The notes: generated from the letters alone by a model not told the origin. Shown: positions 1 to 10,318, counted from the stretch's first letter. The stretch is 64,000 nucleotides of DNA from Ancylobacter novellus (GCA_003241695.1 QFPN01000013.1:23524-87523); one strand, 5' to 3'. Numbers and translations: made by a program.

Positions 1-340
1 CGAGGAGGCTCTGGAGGTCGGCGCGATGGACGACGCGGTAGGGCGCGCCCCAGCGGCGTTCGGCCGAGGCCCCGAGCGTCAGCCGCTTGAGGCGCCGCCC
101 GCTCGGGGCGTCGACGATCGAGACGGCTTCAGGACGGGTCGCGACGGCGTCAAGAGCGGGGCCGAGACCGAGCGCTTCGAGCACGCGGCCGGCGTTGGGG
201 GAGAGCTGGACGCCGGCGCCGGTCTCTTCCAGCAGCGGCGCGCGCTCGAACAGTCGCGAGGTCAGTCCGCGCCGCGCGAGCGCAAGGGCGAGCGTCAGTC
301 CCGCGATCCCGCCGCCTGCGATGAGCGCGGGACCCTGCAT
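1..340 (-). CDS. FAD-dependent monooxygenase, N-terminal part (cut by window edge)
   Basis: Only the first 113 codons are inside the window; the gene runs off the left edge. The start ATG at 340 opens with a Rossmann FAD-binding signature, GGGIAGLTLALALAR, at residues 9-23. An acidic residue near the end of the second strand (LFERAP) follows, then GAGVQLSPNAGRVLEALG, the pattern of the UbiH/salicylate-hydroxylase group of aromatic-ring monooxygenases. These enzymes use FAD and NAD(P)H to hydroxylate aromatic or quinone-like substrates. The substrate cannot be judged from this fragment. It starts 7 bases after the stop of the zinc-finger gene on the same strand, so the two are probably co-transcribed. 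Confidence 0.85.
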   Translation of the reverse strand, partial: MQGPALIAGGGIAGLTLALALARRGLTSRLFERAPLLEETGAGVQLSPNAGRVLEALGLGPALDAVATRPEAVSIVDAPSGRRLKRLTLGASAERRWGAPYRVVHRADLQSLL

Positions 341-346
341 GGCGGC

Positions 347-595
347 TCAGGCCTCGGCGGGCTCGCGCCAGAGGCAGCCCGCCGGATCGGACTGGTCGGC
401 GTGGAGGGAGGCGCGGAAGCGGTAGAGCGTCGAGCAGTAGGGGCAGATGATCTCGTCGTCCGACCCCATGTCGAGGAAGACATGCGGATGGTCGAAGGGC
501 GGGGTCGCGCCGACGCACATGAACTCGCGCGCGCCGATATGGATGACGGAAACGCCCGCGTCGTTGGCGAAATGCGGGATCGCGTGGTCGGCCAT
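347..595 (-). CDS. small zinc-finger domain protein (zf-CHCC type)
   Basis: This is an 82-residue protein. A likely zinc site is formed by Cys27 (FMCVG), a histidine in DHPHVFLDMG, and the CPYC pair at about 51-54. That spacing matches the zf-CHCC family, which is related to the mitochondrial complex I subunit NDUFS6 and is found as a lone small protein in many alphaproteobacteria. The ATG at 595 has a good ribosome site (GAAGGAA) about 8 bases upstream. The gene is followed at once by the FAD monooxygenase. The role in bacteria is not established; a link to respiration or quinone metabolism is inference. Confidence 0.85.
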   Translation of the reverse strand: MADHAIPHFANDAGVSVIHIGAREFMCVGATPPFDHPHVFLDMGSDDEIICPYCSTLYRFRASLHADQSDPAGCLWREPAEA

Positions 596-770
596 GGCGG
601 TTCCTTCGATGCGTCGCGAGAGGCTTACGAAAGTTGCGGGGAGCGGGCAAGCGGAGAGGGCGTCGCCCGCCTACTGTTGGCGCCGGCGCGGGCGGGCTGA
701 AATAATCGCCAATGGCGGCGCGGCGCGCGGGACTTTCGGCGGCCGGCTAAACGGAAAAGGGACGAAAGCG

Positions 771-1256
771 ATGCTTTTCAGGGGACATGCGCGTCCGGGC
801 GCGGGTCGCGGCCGCGACCCTCTCGTCGGGGCTCTCGCCGCAGCCATGCTGTCCGTAGTCGTCGCCGCGGCCGGCGTCGGCCCAGCGGCGGCGCAGACGG
901 CGAAAGAGGTCGACGCGTCTCTGGATGGTCTTTTCGGCGGTCACGCCTCGACGCAGCGCTTTCTCGAAGCCCTGAAGGCCGCGGTCGTGGCGAACGATCG
1001 CCCGGGCGTAGCCGCTCTCGTCGACTATCCGCTCAAGACTCGAATGGGCGGCAAGGCGGTGACCGTGAAGGACGCGGCGCACTTCGTCGCCGGCTACGAC
1101 AGGATCATGACCGACAAGGTGAAGAAAGCGATCGGCCGCCAGACCTACGCGCAACTGTTCGCCAACTGGCAGGGCGTCATGATCGGCGACGGAGAGGTCT
1201 GGTTCGCGCCGCTCGACAATTCCGACAAGATCAGGATCACCGCGATCAACAACTGA
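771..1256 (+). CDS. exported hypothetical protein (periplasmic)
   Basis: The protein is 161 residues. The open frame extends further upstream, but the ATG at 771 is preferred because it follows GGAAAAGGG and begins an Arg-rich n-region, a hydrophobic stretch (about residues 22-42) and an Ala-X-Ala cleavage site before QTAKEVD. The mature part (ALVDYPLKTRMGGK, FVAGYDRIM, NWQGVMIGDGEVWFAP) resembles a widespread family of small periplasmic proteins of unknown function. I cannot name it more closely. It stands alone, divergent from the zinc-finger gene, and is followed by a strong hairpin. Confidence 0.75.
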   Translation: MLFRGHARPGAGRGRDPLVGALAAAMLSVVVAAAGVGPAAAQTAKEVDASLDGLFGGHASTQRFLEALKAAVVANDRPGVAALVDYPLKTRMGGKAVTVKDAAHFVAGYDRIMTDKVKKAIGRQTYAQLFANWQGVMIGDGEVWFAPLDNSDKIRITAINN

Positions 1257-1267
1257 GGGCCGCCGCC

Positions 1268-1298
1268 GGCGCGCCCGCCGCCTGCGGGCGGGCGCGCC
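1268..1298 (+). terminator. strong GC hairpin after the exported-protein gene
   Basis: A perfect 12-bp inverted repeat (GGCGCGCCCGCC at 1268-1279 pairs with 1287-1298) surrounds a 7-base loop, 12 bases after the stop codon at 1256. Only a weak T-containing tail follows, so it may end transcription or merely protect the 3' end. Confidence 0.5.
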
Positions 1299-1369
1299 GC
1301 CTTGCATGCCAGACCTTCCGCAGGCGAGCTCCGAGGGCTATAGAGCCTCACCTTTTCGGAGGAGCCCGC

Positions 1370-2122
1370 ATGCCGACCTTCCACCATGACGGGATCGAAC
1401 TCGCCTACCGCGACGAGGGCGAAGGCGATCCGATCCTGCTGATCCACGGCTTCGCCTCGTCGCTCGACGTGAACTGGGTCGGGCCGGGCTGGTTCGACGT
1501 TCTGAAGAAGGACGGCCGCCGCGTCGTCGCGATCGACAATCGCGGCCATGGCGGGAGCGAGAAGCTCTACGACCCGGCCTTCTACGGCGCCGACCTGATG
1601 GCGGGCGACGCCGTCGCGCTGCTCGACCATCTCGGGATCGGGCGCGCCGACGTGATGGGCTACTCGATGGGCGCGCGCATCACGGCGCTGCTCGCGATCC
1701 GGAACCGCGAGCGGCTGCGCTCGGCGATCCTCGGCGGCATGGGCGAGGGTCTGCTGCGCGGCGCCCCCAACGCCGACGCGATCGCGGAAGGGCTCGTCGC
1801 GCCTTCCGCCGAGGACGTGGTCAATCCGATGGCGAGGATGTTCCGCCGCTTCGCCGAAGCGACCGGCTCGGACCGCAAGGCGCTGTCGGCCTGCATGCGG
1901 ATGCAGCGCTCGCTGGTCGACGAGAGGATGCTCGCGACCATCGACACGCCGACGCTGGTCGCGGTCGGAACCGAGGACGACGTCTCCGGCGACCTCGACG
2001 CGCTCGTCGCGCTGATCCCCGGCGCCGAGGCGCTTCCGATCCCGCGGCGCGACCACAACCGGGCCGTGGGCGACAAGGTTTATAAGGAAGGCGTCTTGTC
2101 GTTTCTTTCGCGACGCCCTTAA
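1370..2122 (+). CDS. alpha/beta hydrolase
   Basis: This 250-residue protein has the alpha/beta-hydrolase fold. LLIHGFASS (oxyanion-hole region) lies near residue 24. The nucleophile elbow GYSMGAR holds the catalytic Ser, with the cap region after it. The acid is probably an Asp in VGTEDDVSGD, and the His lies in RRDHNRAV near the C terminus. The family includes esterases, epoxide hydrolases and C-C hydrolases; sequence alone does not fix the substrate. The ATG at 1370 is preceded by GGAGGAG at ideal spacing. No partner enzyme is adjacent. Confidence 0.88.
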   Translation: MPTFHHDGIELAYRDEGEGDPILLIHGFASSLDVNWVGPGWFDVLKKDGRRVVAIDNRGHGGSEKLYDPAFYGADLMAGDAVALLDHLGIGRADVMGYSMGARITALLAIRNRERLRSAILGGMGEGLLRGAPNADAIAEGLVAPSAEDVVNPMARMFRRFAEATGSDRKALSACMRMQRSLVDERMLATIDTPTLVAVGTEDDVSGDLDALVALIPGAEALPIPRRDHNRAVGDKVYKEGVLSFLSRRP

Positions 2123-2221
2123 TCCAGTGCGCGGGTGCGGACTTTTCCGCATTCCGGGCGTTAAGGCCCGTGTGATAGAGACTTTTCGGGAACGGCCCCG
2201 TCTCGCCGGAGATCGGATGCG

Positions 2222-3046
2222 ATGAGCAAGCTGGCGCGCGTCGAAGCTCATAACCTCAAGACGATCGATCCCGTCTGGGCGCGCATCCGCGCCGAGGCCG
2301 AGGACATCATGCGCCGCGAGCCGGAGCTCGGCGGCTTCGTGGTGGGCACGGTGCTCAACCACGACCGGCTCGAGCAGGCGGTCGGCCATCGCGTGGCCGC
2401 GCGCCTCGACCATTTCGACGTGCCGCATGCGCTCATCTGGCAGGCCTTCGAGGAGGCGACCGCAGCCGACCCCTCGATCGGCGAGGCGATCCGCGCGGAC
2501 CTCAACGCGGTGGTGGAGCGCGACCCGGCCTGCGAGCGGGCGATCGAGCCGCTGCTGCACTTCAAGGGCTTTCACGCCATCCAGGCGCATCGCCTCGCCC
2601 ACTGGCTGTGGAAGCAGGGGCGGCGCGACTTCGCGCTCTACATCCAGAGCCGCGCCTCGAACATGTTCCAGGTCGACGTGCACCCGGCGGCGCCGTTCGG
2701 GCGCGGCGTGTTCTTCGACCATGCGACCGGCGTCGTGATCGGCGAGACGGCGGTCGTCGAGGACAACGTCTCCCTGCTCCACGGCGTGACGCTCGGCGGC
2801 ACCGGCAAGCAGGACGAGGATCGCCATCCCAAGATCCGCCACGGCGTGCTGATCGGCGCGGGCGCGTCGATCCTCGGCAACATCGAGGTCGGCCACTGCT
2901 CGCGCGTGGCGGCGAATTCCGTCGTGCTGCGCGACGTGCCGCCGAACGTGACCGTGGCCGGGATCCCCGCGCGGATCGTCGGCGCGAGCCCCTGCGCCGA
3001 GCCGTCCCGCTCGATGGACCAGGTGTTCTACGACGCCGGCATCTGA
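2222..3046 (+). CDS. cysE: serine O-acetyltransferase
   Basis: CysE transfers an acetyl group from acetyl-CoA to L-serine, the first step of cysteine synthesis. The 274-residue protein has the helical N-terminal SAT domain (about residues 10-145). A left-handed beta-helix of hexapeptide repeats follows, with FFDHATGVVIGETAVV and the LLHGVTLGGTG segment that carry the active-site histidines. The C-terminal tail ends in DAGI; a C-terminal Ile is typical where the enzyme docks into cysteine synthase (CysK). The start at 2222 has GGAG upstream. It converges on ntrC. Confidence 0.95.
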   Translation: MSKLARVEAHNLKTIDPVWARIRAEAEDIMRREPELGGFVVGTVLNHDRLEQAVGHRVAARLDHFDVPHALIWQAFEEATAADPSIGEAIRADLNAVVERDPACERAIEPLLHFKGFHAIQAHRLAHWLWKQGRRDFALYIQSRASNMFQVDVHPAAPFGRGVFFDHATGVVIGETAVVEDNVSLLHGVTLGGTGKQDEDRHPKIRHGVLIGAGASILGNIEVGHCSRVAANSVVLRDVPPNVTVAGIPARIVGASPCAEPSRSMDQVFYDAGI

Positions 3047-3182
3047 CGCGCGGGAACGCGGCGGGCGGGCGTGACGACAAAGGCCGGGCGGAACGATCGC
3101 GCTCGGAAACCGACAGGCGCGCAGGCGGCGCCCTCCGCCCTTACCGGAGCGCTGTCGGATAAGGCGAAGAGCGTTCCTCTCC

Positions 3183-4622
<1,440 letters not shown>

Positions 4623-4628
4623 CGGTGG

Positions 4629-5759
4629 TCAGCTCCCTGCAGGGCGGTCGTCGCCGCCCACATACATCGGCATCAGCACGCGGAAGAGCGTCCTCCGCGG
4701 CTGGGATTCGCATTCGATGATCCCGCCGTGATTGCCCACGATCTTGGCGACGAGCGCGAGGCCGAGGCCCGAGCCGGTCGGCTTGGTGGTCACGAAGGGA
4801 TCGAACAGGTGGGGCAGCAGGTCCTCCGGCACGCCGGGGCCGTTGTCGCGCACGATGAACTGCAGCGGCAGGCTGACCTTGGCGGAGGAACCCGGCACCG
4901 AAAGCCGCACGCCCGGCTTGAAGGCGGTCGAGAGGTGTATCTCCCCGTCCTCGGCGTCGCCGATCGCTTCCGCGGCGTTCTTGACGAGGTTCAGGAACAC
5001 CTGGATGAGCTGGTCCCGGTTGGCGAGGACCGGCGGCAGCGAGGGGTCGTACTCCTCGACGATGCGGACGTTGCGGCCGAAGCCGTTGCTCGCGAGCCGC
5101 TTCACGTGCTCGAGCACCGAATGGATGTTGACCGCCTCGCGCTCGATCGGACGCTCGTCGGAGAACACCTCCATCCGGTCGACCAGCTTCACGATCCGGT
5201 CGGCCTCGTCGCAGATGAGGCGGGTGAGCTGACGATCCTCGTCGCTCGCCGCCTGTTCGAGAAGCTGCGCCGCGCCGCGGATGCCGGACAGCGGGTTCTT
5301 GATCTCGTGCGCCAGCATGGCGGCGAGCGCCGTGACCGAGCGCGCCGCGCCGCGATGGGTGAGCTGGCGGTCCATCTTGTCGGCGATGGTGCGCTCCTGC
5401 AGCACCACGACATGGACGCCCGGCTTCTCCGAGAGAGGCGCGACGTGTATGTCCACGATCCGCTCGCCGCCGTTGCGCGGCGTGCCGAGATCGACGCGAT
5501 ATTCGTTGACCGGGGCGTTGCGCTCCCTGGCCTGCTCGATCAGCGCGACCAGCGGCGAGCCGAACGGCACGAACTCGCGGATGTCGTGACGGCGCAGCAC
5601 GTTGGCCGAAACCTCGAAGAAGGCTTCGGCCGAGACGTTGACGTCGACGATGCGGCCGTCGGCCGCGACGCAGAGCACGGGATGCGGCAGCGCGTTCAGC
5701 ACCGCCTCGGGAGCGCCGGCGCCGGTGCGCGGCTTGTGGTCATGCGCGGCGACGCTCAC
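4629..5759 (-). CDS. ntrB: nitrogen regulation sensor histidine kinase NtrB
   Basis: The protein is a soluble histidine kinase of about 376 residues with no membrane segments. A PAS domain (about 20-115, LPHPVLCVAADGRIVDVN) precedes the H-box AMLAHEIKNPLSGIRG, then the N-box FLNLVKNAAEA and ATP-lid motifs DNGPGVP and GSGLGLALVAKI. NtrB phosphorylates or dephosphorylates NtrC under control of the PII protein GlnB. I prefer the GTG at 5759: it overlaps the dus stop as GTGA and has GGAGGG seven bases upstream. A GTG at 5774 is also in frame but lacks such a site. Confidence 0.95.
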   Translation of the reverse strand: MSVAAHDHKPRTGAGAPEAVLNALPHPVLCVAADGRIVDVNVSAEAFFEVSANVLRRHDIREFVPFGSPLVALIEQARERNAPVNEYRVDLGTPRNGGERIVDIHVAPLSEKPGVHVVVLQERTIADKMDRQLTHRGAARSVTALAAMLAHEIKNPLSGIRGAAQLLEQAASDEDRQLTRLICDEADRIVKLVDRMEVFSDERPIEREAVNIHSVLEHVKRLASNGFGRNVRIVEEYDPSLPPVLANRDQLIQVFLNLVKNAAEAIGDAEDGEIHLSTAFKPGVRLSVPGSSAKVSLPLQFIVRDNGPGVPEDLLPHLFDPFVTTKPTGSGLGLALVAKIVGNHGGIIECESQPRRTLFRVLMPMYVGGDDRPAGS

Positions 5760-6790
5760 GCGGCGGCCCTCCACTGAAGCTCGGCGAGCGCCCGGTCGAA
5801 AGCCGCGATCGCGGTCTCGGCCGTCGGCGCCGTCATGGCGGCGGCCTTCGCCGCGGGGGGAAGCGCCCGGCCCGCGGTCTCAGCCGCGGCGTCGAGGCTC
5901 CAGCCGAGATGCTTACGCGCGTGACGGACGCCGACGTCGCGGCCGTAGAGGCCGAGCAGGCCCTCGTAATGTTCGAGCGCGAGCGACCGCTGCTCCTCGA
6001 TCGAGGGCGGCTCGGGCGCGACGCCGGTTTCGAGGAACGCCGCCACCTGTCCCGGAAACCACGGTTTCCCCTGCGCGCCGCGGCCGATCATGACGCCGTC
6101 GGCGCCCGAGGCGGCCAGCATCGCGGGCGCGTCCTCGAACGAGACGAGGTCGCCGTTGGCGATCACCGGAATCGAGACCGCGGCCTTCACCGCGGCGATG
6201 GCGCTCCAGTCGGCGCGGCCTTCGTAGAACTGCGCGCGCGTCCGGCCATGGACCGTGACCATGCGGGCGCCGGCCGATTCGGCCCGCGCCGCGAGATCCG
6301 GCGCGACGAGCGAGCCCTCGTCCCAGCCGAGACGCATCTTCACGGTCACCGGCGCCTCGACCGCCTCGACGGTCGCCTCGATCAGGCGGACGGCGAGGTC
6401 GAGCTCCTTCATCAGCGCCGAGCCGCCGTGGCCGCCCACGACCTTCTTGGCCGGGCAGCCCATGTTGATGTCGACGATCGCCGCGCCCGCCCCGACCGCG
6501 ACCCGCGCGGCCTCGGCCATCCATGAGGGATCGCGGCCGGCGAGCTGGACGATGTGCAGGTCGAGCCCGCCGCCTTCCGCGCGAAGCCGCGCCTCGTCGT
6601 CGGCGCGGGCCAGCTCGCCGGACGCCACCATCTCCGAAACCACGAAGCCGGCGCCGAGCCGCGCGGCCATGCGGCGGAACACGACGTCGGTCACGCCGGA
6701 CATCGGCGCGAGCGCGACCGGATTGCGCGTTTCGACGCCGCCGACGCGGAGAGGGCAGCGCCCGATGGGCGATGAGGTTGCATTGCTCAT
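5756..6790 (-). CDS. dus: tRNA-dihydrouridine synthase (NifR3/DusB type)
   Basis: This is an FMN-dependent TIM-barrel enzyme that reduces uridine to dihydrouridine in tRNA D-loops. Of its 344 residues, PVALAPMSGVTDVVFR near the N terminus matches the family's first phosphate-binding strand. The catalytic Cys is in NMGCPAKKV, followed by VTVKMRLGWD, VTVHGRTRAQFY and ANGDL. GADGVMIGRGAQGKPW binds FMN phosphate near the end. As the first gene of the dus-ntrB-ntrC operon it corresponds to nifR3 of Rhodobacter. A sigma-70-like promoter lies just upstream. Confidence 0.95.
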   Translation of the reverse strand: MSNATSSPIGRCPLRVGGVETRNPVALAPMSGVTDVVFRRMAARLGAGFVVSEMVASGELARADDEARLRAEGGGLDLHIVQLAGRDPSWMAEAARVAVGAGAAIVDINMGCPAKKVVGGHGGSALMKELDLAVRLIEATVEAVEAPVTVKMRLGWDEGSLVAPDLAARAESAGARMVTVHGRTRAQFYEGRADWSAIAAVKAAVSIPVIANGDLVSFEDAPAMLAASGADGVMIGRGAQGKPWFPGQVAAFLETGVAPEPPSIEEQRSLALEHYEGLLGLYGRDVGVRHARKHLGWSLDAAAETAGRALPPAAKAAAMTAPTAETAIAAFDRALAELQWRAAA

Positions 6791-6817
6791 AATTTAATCG
6801 GGTTCCGAAGTGCACAC

Positions 6818-6845
6818 ATCTTAGCCAAAACGTGTCGTTGCACAA
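6818..6845 (-). promoter_or_regulatory. probable sigma-70 promoter of dus-ntrB-ntrC
   Basis: Read on the minus strand, TTGTGC (6845-6840), a 16-bp gap and TAAGAT (6823-6818) form a plausible -35/-10 pair. Transcription would start near 6811, about 20 bases before the dus ATG at 6790. It lies in the 135-bp divergent region shared with ispDF. Confidence 0.4.
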
Positions 6846-6925
6846 GATTCAATCCGTGCCGCGACAGCGCCGGGCCGCTCGTCTAAAAACGCATCGGTCC
6901 GTTCCCTGAAAGCGAAAGCCGTCGA

Positions 6926-8161
6926 ATGTCCGTCGTCTCCGCTGCGTCGCATGATCGCGCCACCCCCGTCGCAGCCCTGATCTGCGCCGCCGGATCCGGC
7001 CTCCGCGCCGGCGCCGGCGCGCCGAAACAGTTCCGCGATCTCGGCGGCCGATCGATTCTCGCGCGCGCCGCGCAGGCGTTCCTCGATCATGGGCGGATCG
7101 ATCGGCTGCTGATCGTCATAGGGGCCGACCAGCGGCCCGCTTATGACGAAGCCCTCGGCGATCTCGCCCGCCATCCCAAGCTCGCCCCTCCGGCGATCGG
7201 CGGCGCCAGCCGGCAGACCTCCGTCAAGGCCGGTCTCGACGCCCTTGGGGCCAAAGCGCCGGACATCGTCCTGGTGCACGACGCCGCCCGCCCCTTCGTC
7301 AGCGCCGCCCTGATCTCGCGGGCGATCGCCGCCGCGGCCGAACATGGCGCCGCGGTTCCCGGACGCCCCGTCACCGACACGATCTGCGCCGCCGCCGACG
7401 GCGCGCGCGGAGAAACGCTCGATCGTTCGAAACTTTCGGCGCTCCAGACGCCGCAGTCCTTCCGCTACGCCGATCTCGTCGCCGCCCACGAACGCGCCGC
7501 GCGCGAGGGCCGCGACGACTTCACCGACGACGGCGCCCTGGTCGCCTGGAACGGCGGCCGGGTCGCCCTGTTCGAGGGCGAGGCGCGCAACGTCAAGCTG
7601 ACGACGCCCGACCAGTTCGACGAGGAGGCGATCCGGCGCGCGGGACTGGAATTCCTCGCACGCGGCGACGTGCGGACCGGCTCGGGCTTCGACGTCCACG
7701 CCTTCGCGGATGGCGACCACGTCACGCTCGGGGGAATCAAAGTCCCGCATGCCTTCGGACTGTCGGGACATTCCGACGCCGACGTCGTCCTTCACGCGCT
7801 CACCGACGCCATTCTCGGCGCGCTCGGCGACGGCGACATCGGCGCGCATTTCCCGCCCTCCGACCCGCAATGGAAGGGCCAGGACTCGGCGCTGTTCCTA
7901 CGCGACGCGGCGGATCGGGTGCGGGCGGCGGGCGGCGTGGTGGCCCATCTCGACGTCACCGTCATCGGCGAAGCGCCGAAGGTCGGTCCCCATCGCGAGG
8001 CGATGCGGGCGCGGATCGCCGAGATCGCCGGCGTCCCGGTCGGCCGGGTCGGCGTCAAGGCGACGACGACCGAGCGCCTCGGCTTCGCGGGACGGCGCGA
8101 GGGGCTCGCGGCGCTCGCCTCGGCGACCATCCGCCTGCCCTTCCGCGACGAGGAGGCCTGA
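6926..8161 (+). CDS. ispDF: bifunctional IspD/IspF enzyme of the MEP isoprenoid pathway
   Basis: This 411-residue fusion combines two non-consecutive MEP-pathway enzymes. Residues 1 to about 240 are IspD (MEP cytidylyltransferase), with the CTP-binding loop ALICAAGSGLRAG, QFRDLGG and VHDAARPFV. From about residue 250 comes IspF (MECDP synthase), with metal ligands in GFDVHAF and in GLSGHSDADVVLHAL, then GDIGAHFPPSD and KATTTERLGF. The fusion is normal in alphaproteobacteria. The ATG at 6926 follows GAAAG. pncC begins 3 bases after the stop, so the two are one transcript. Confidence 0.97.
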   Translation: MSVVSAASHDRATPVAALICAAGSGLRAGAGAPKQFRDLGGRSILARAAQAFLDHGRIDRLLIVIGADQRPAYDEALGDLARHPKLAPPAIGGASRQTSVKAGLDALGAKAPDIVLVHDAARPFVSAALISRAIAAAAEHGAAVPGRPVTDTICAAADGARGETLDRSKLSALQTPQSFRYADLVAAHERAAREGRDDFTDDGALVAWNGGRVALFEGEARNVKLTTPDQFDEEAIRRAGLEFLARGDVRTGSGFDVHAFADGDHVTLGGIKVPHAFGLSGHSDADVVLHALTDAILGALGDGDIGAHFPPSDPQWKGQDSALFLRDAADRVRAAGGVVAHLDVTVIGEAPKVGPHREAMRARIAEIAGVPVGRVGVKATTTERLGFAGRREGLAALASATIRLPFRDEEA

Positions 8162-8164
8162 ACG

Positions 8165-8668
8165 ATGACGACGACGGTCTACGAAAAAGCCGAGAAGGTC
8201 CTGCGGCTCGCGCGCGGCGCAGGCCTCACGATCGTGACCGCCGAATCCTGCACGGGCGGGCTCGTCGCGGGCGCGCTGACCGAGGTCCCCGGATCGTCGG
8301 AGGCGGTGGACCGGGGCTTCGTCACCTATTCGAACGCGGCCAAGACCGAGCTTCTCGGCGTCCCCGCGGAGATGATCGGGCGCCATGGAGCGGTGAGCGA
8401 GGAGGTCGCCCGCGCCATGGCCGAAGGCGCGCTGGCCGTGGCCAAGGCGGGCGCAGCCGTCGCGGTCACGGGCGTCGCGGGGCCCGGCGGCGGCTCGCCC
8501 GAGAAGCCCGTGGGCCTCGTATGGTTCGCGGCCGCGCGCCGCGGCGGCCCGACGATCCTGCGGGAGAAGCGCTTCGGCGACCTCGGCCGGGCCGAGATCC
8601 GGCGCCGTTCCGTGCTGGTCGCGCTCGAAATGCTGGCCGAGGTCATGGGCGAAGCCGCGACGGCCTGA
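8165..8668 (+). CDS. pncC: nicotinamide-nucleotide amidase (CinA C-terminal domain)
   Basis: This 167-residue protein is a stand-alone CinA C-terminal domain. It deamidates nicotinamide mononucleotide to nicotinate mononucleotide in the pyridine nucleotide cycle. Signature stretches are TAESCTGGLVAGALTEVPG (residues 23-41), YSNAAKTELLGVP, and AVTGVAGPGGGSPEKPVGLVW. The N-terminal MoCF-like domain of full-length CinA is absent, which is usual in alphaproteobacteria. It sits 3 bases behind ispDF and converges on the chemoreceptor gene. Confidence 0.92.
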   Translation: MTTTVYEKAEKVLRLARGAGLTIVTAESCTGGLVAGALTEVPGSSEAVDRGFVTYSNAAKTELLGVPAEMIGRHGAVSEEVARAMAEGALAVAKAGAAVAVTGVAGPGGGSPEKPVGLVWFAAARRGGPTILREKRFGDLGRAEIRRRSVLVALEMLAEVMGEAATA

Positions 8669-8693
8669 ACCGTCCCGGCCCGCCCGCCCCGCC

Positions 8694-10169
8694 TCACATC
8701 AGGGCGCGGGCGGCCTGCCGGACCTCGCGCGTCGCGACCTCGACCTTGCCCGTCGAACCCGCGATGTCCTTCATCCGTCCGCTGATCGCCGAAACGCCCT
8801 GCGAGGCGACCTGCATCGAGACGGAGATCTCGCGCGTCACGCCCGACTGCTGCTCGACCGCAGAGGCGATCGCGACCGAGATCTCGTTGATGCGCGCGAT
8901 GGTCCCGGCGATGCTCTCGATCGCCGTCACGGCCTTGGTCGCCATGTTCTGGCTGTCGGAAATCTGAGCGCCGATCTGTTCCGTCGCCTTGGCCGTCTGC
9001 TCGGCGAGGTTCTTCACCTCCGAAGCCACGATCGCGAAGCCGCGGCCCGCGTCGCCGGCGCGCGCGGCTTCGATGGTGGCGTTGAGGGCGAGCAGATTGG
9101 TCTGCTCGGCGATGCCGCGAATGAGCATCACCACCTCGCCGATCCTGTCGGCGGCGGAGGACAGCCCCGCGACGATCGCGTTGGTTTCCCGGGCCTGGGA
9201 CACGGCTTCGGTCGAGATGCTCGAGGCCGAACCGACCTTGGAGCTGATCTCGGCGACCGAGGTCGCGAGCTCTTCGGAAGCCGCGGCGACAGCCTGCACG
9301 CTGTCGTTCACGCCGCCGACTTCCTGAGCGGCGACGCCGGCCTGCTCGGTCGCCTCGGACACGGCGTCGAGGATCGAGTCGAGACCGGCGCCGATGCTGA
9401 CCTGCCCCGCCTCGATGCGACGGCGCGCCTCCACCTGCGCGGTGACGTCGGAGGAGAACTTCACCACCTTGGTGGGTTTTCCGTCGCCGCCGAGGATCGG
9501 ATTGTAGGACGCCTGGATGAAGACTTCGCGGCCGCCTTTGCCGATGCGGCGGAATTCGCCCGCCTGATACTCGCCGCGGCGCAGCGCCTGCCAGAACTGG
9601 TCGTAGTCCCGGCTGGCCCGATGAGCCTCCTCGACGAACATCGAATGATGACGCCCCTTGATCTCGTCGAGCCGATAGCCGAGCGCCGAAAGAAAATTGT
9701 CGTTCGCCCAGATGATCGAGCCGTCGAGTTCAAACTCGATGACCGCCTGGGACCGATTGAGGGCGGCGACTTGCCCCTCCCAGTCCAGGCTGCGGCGCTT
9801 CTGCTCGGTCGCGTCGATCGCAAATTTTACGACCTTGAGGACGCTTCCGGTCTTGTCGCGGATCGGATTGTACGAGGCCTGCAACCAAACTTGGCGCCCC
9901 CCCTTCCCGATCCGACGGAATTCGCCGGCATGAAAAGCGCCGCTGCGCAGCGAATCCCAGAATGCGCGATAATCGTCGCTCGATTGCTCCATCGGATCCA
10001 CGAAGATCGCGTGGCGCTGGCCGACAACCTCGCCAAGGTGGTATCCTAGAAGGGACAAAAATCTCTCGTTGGCGGAGAGAACCACGCCCTCAGGACTGAA
10101 CTCTATCACCGCTTGCGATCGGCCAAGCGCGGCGAGCTTGGCTTTTTCTTCGGACCCGAAAGTAAACAA
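8694..10169 (-). CDS. cytoplasmic PAS-PAS methyl-accepting chemotaxis protein
   Basis: The protein is about 491 residues, has no transmembrane segment and no HAMP domain. Two PAS domains come first (about 10-120 and 130-245). They are close copies, containing FRRIGKGGRQVWLQASYNPI and FRRIGKGGREVFIQASYNPI. The signalling domain has the universal hairpin tip EQTNLLALNATIEAARAGDA, which contacts CheA/CheW. The start is uncertain. I chose the TTG at 10169 because GAGG lies 8 bases upstream. A TTG at 10247 is also in frame but has no ribosome site. Likely signals are internal (redox, oxygen, metabolites), with FAD or haem as candidate PAS ligands; that is inference. Confidence 0.9.
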   Translation of the reverse strand: MFTFGSEEKAKLAALGRSQAVIEFSPEGVVLSANERFLSLLGYHLGEVVGQRHAIFVDPMEQSSDDYRAFWDSLRSGAFHAGEFRRIGKGGRQVWLQASYNPIRDKTGSVLKVVKFAIDATEQKRRSLDWEGQVAALNRSQAVIEFELDGSIIWANDNFLSALGYRLDEIKGRHHSMFVEEAHRASRDYDQFWQALRRGEYQAGEFRRIGKGGREVFIQASYNPILGGDGKPTKVVKFSSDVTAQVEARRRIEAGQVSIGAGLDSILDAVSEATEQAGVAAQEVGGVNDSVQAVAAASEELATSVAEISSKVGSASSISTEAVSQARETNAIVAGLSSAADRIGEVVMLIRGIAEQTNLLALNATIEAARAGDAGRGFAIVASEVKNLAEQTAKATEQIGAQISDSQNMATKAVTAIESIAGTIARINEISVAIASAVEQQSGVTREISVSMQVASQGVSAISGRMKDIAGSTGKVEVATREVRQAARALM

Positions 10170-10302
10170 CTTCAAATCCTCGACCAACGATCTTGACGTC
10201 GCACGATACGACGCGCCCCAAACGGGTAAATGAACATCAACAAACAATAGCTAAGGAGAATTTAATTTCCGTTTGTATGTTTCTTTTTACCCCATCGTAA
10301 GA

Positions 10303-10318
10303 TTGATCATATGATCAA
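10303..10318. promoter_or_regulatory. 16-bp perfect palindrome upstream of the chemoreceptor
   Basis: TTGATCATATGATCAA is a perfect palindrome in an AT-rich pocket (about 10245-10350) that contrasts with the GC-rich surroundings. It lies between the chemoreceptor start and the nusB stop, so it could be an operator for the chemoreceptor gene. Confidence 0.4.

Noticed and set aside
1145..2896. 583-codon minus frame over the hydrolase and cysE
   Set aside because: Overlaps two well-supported genes and has no recognisable domain.
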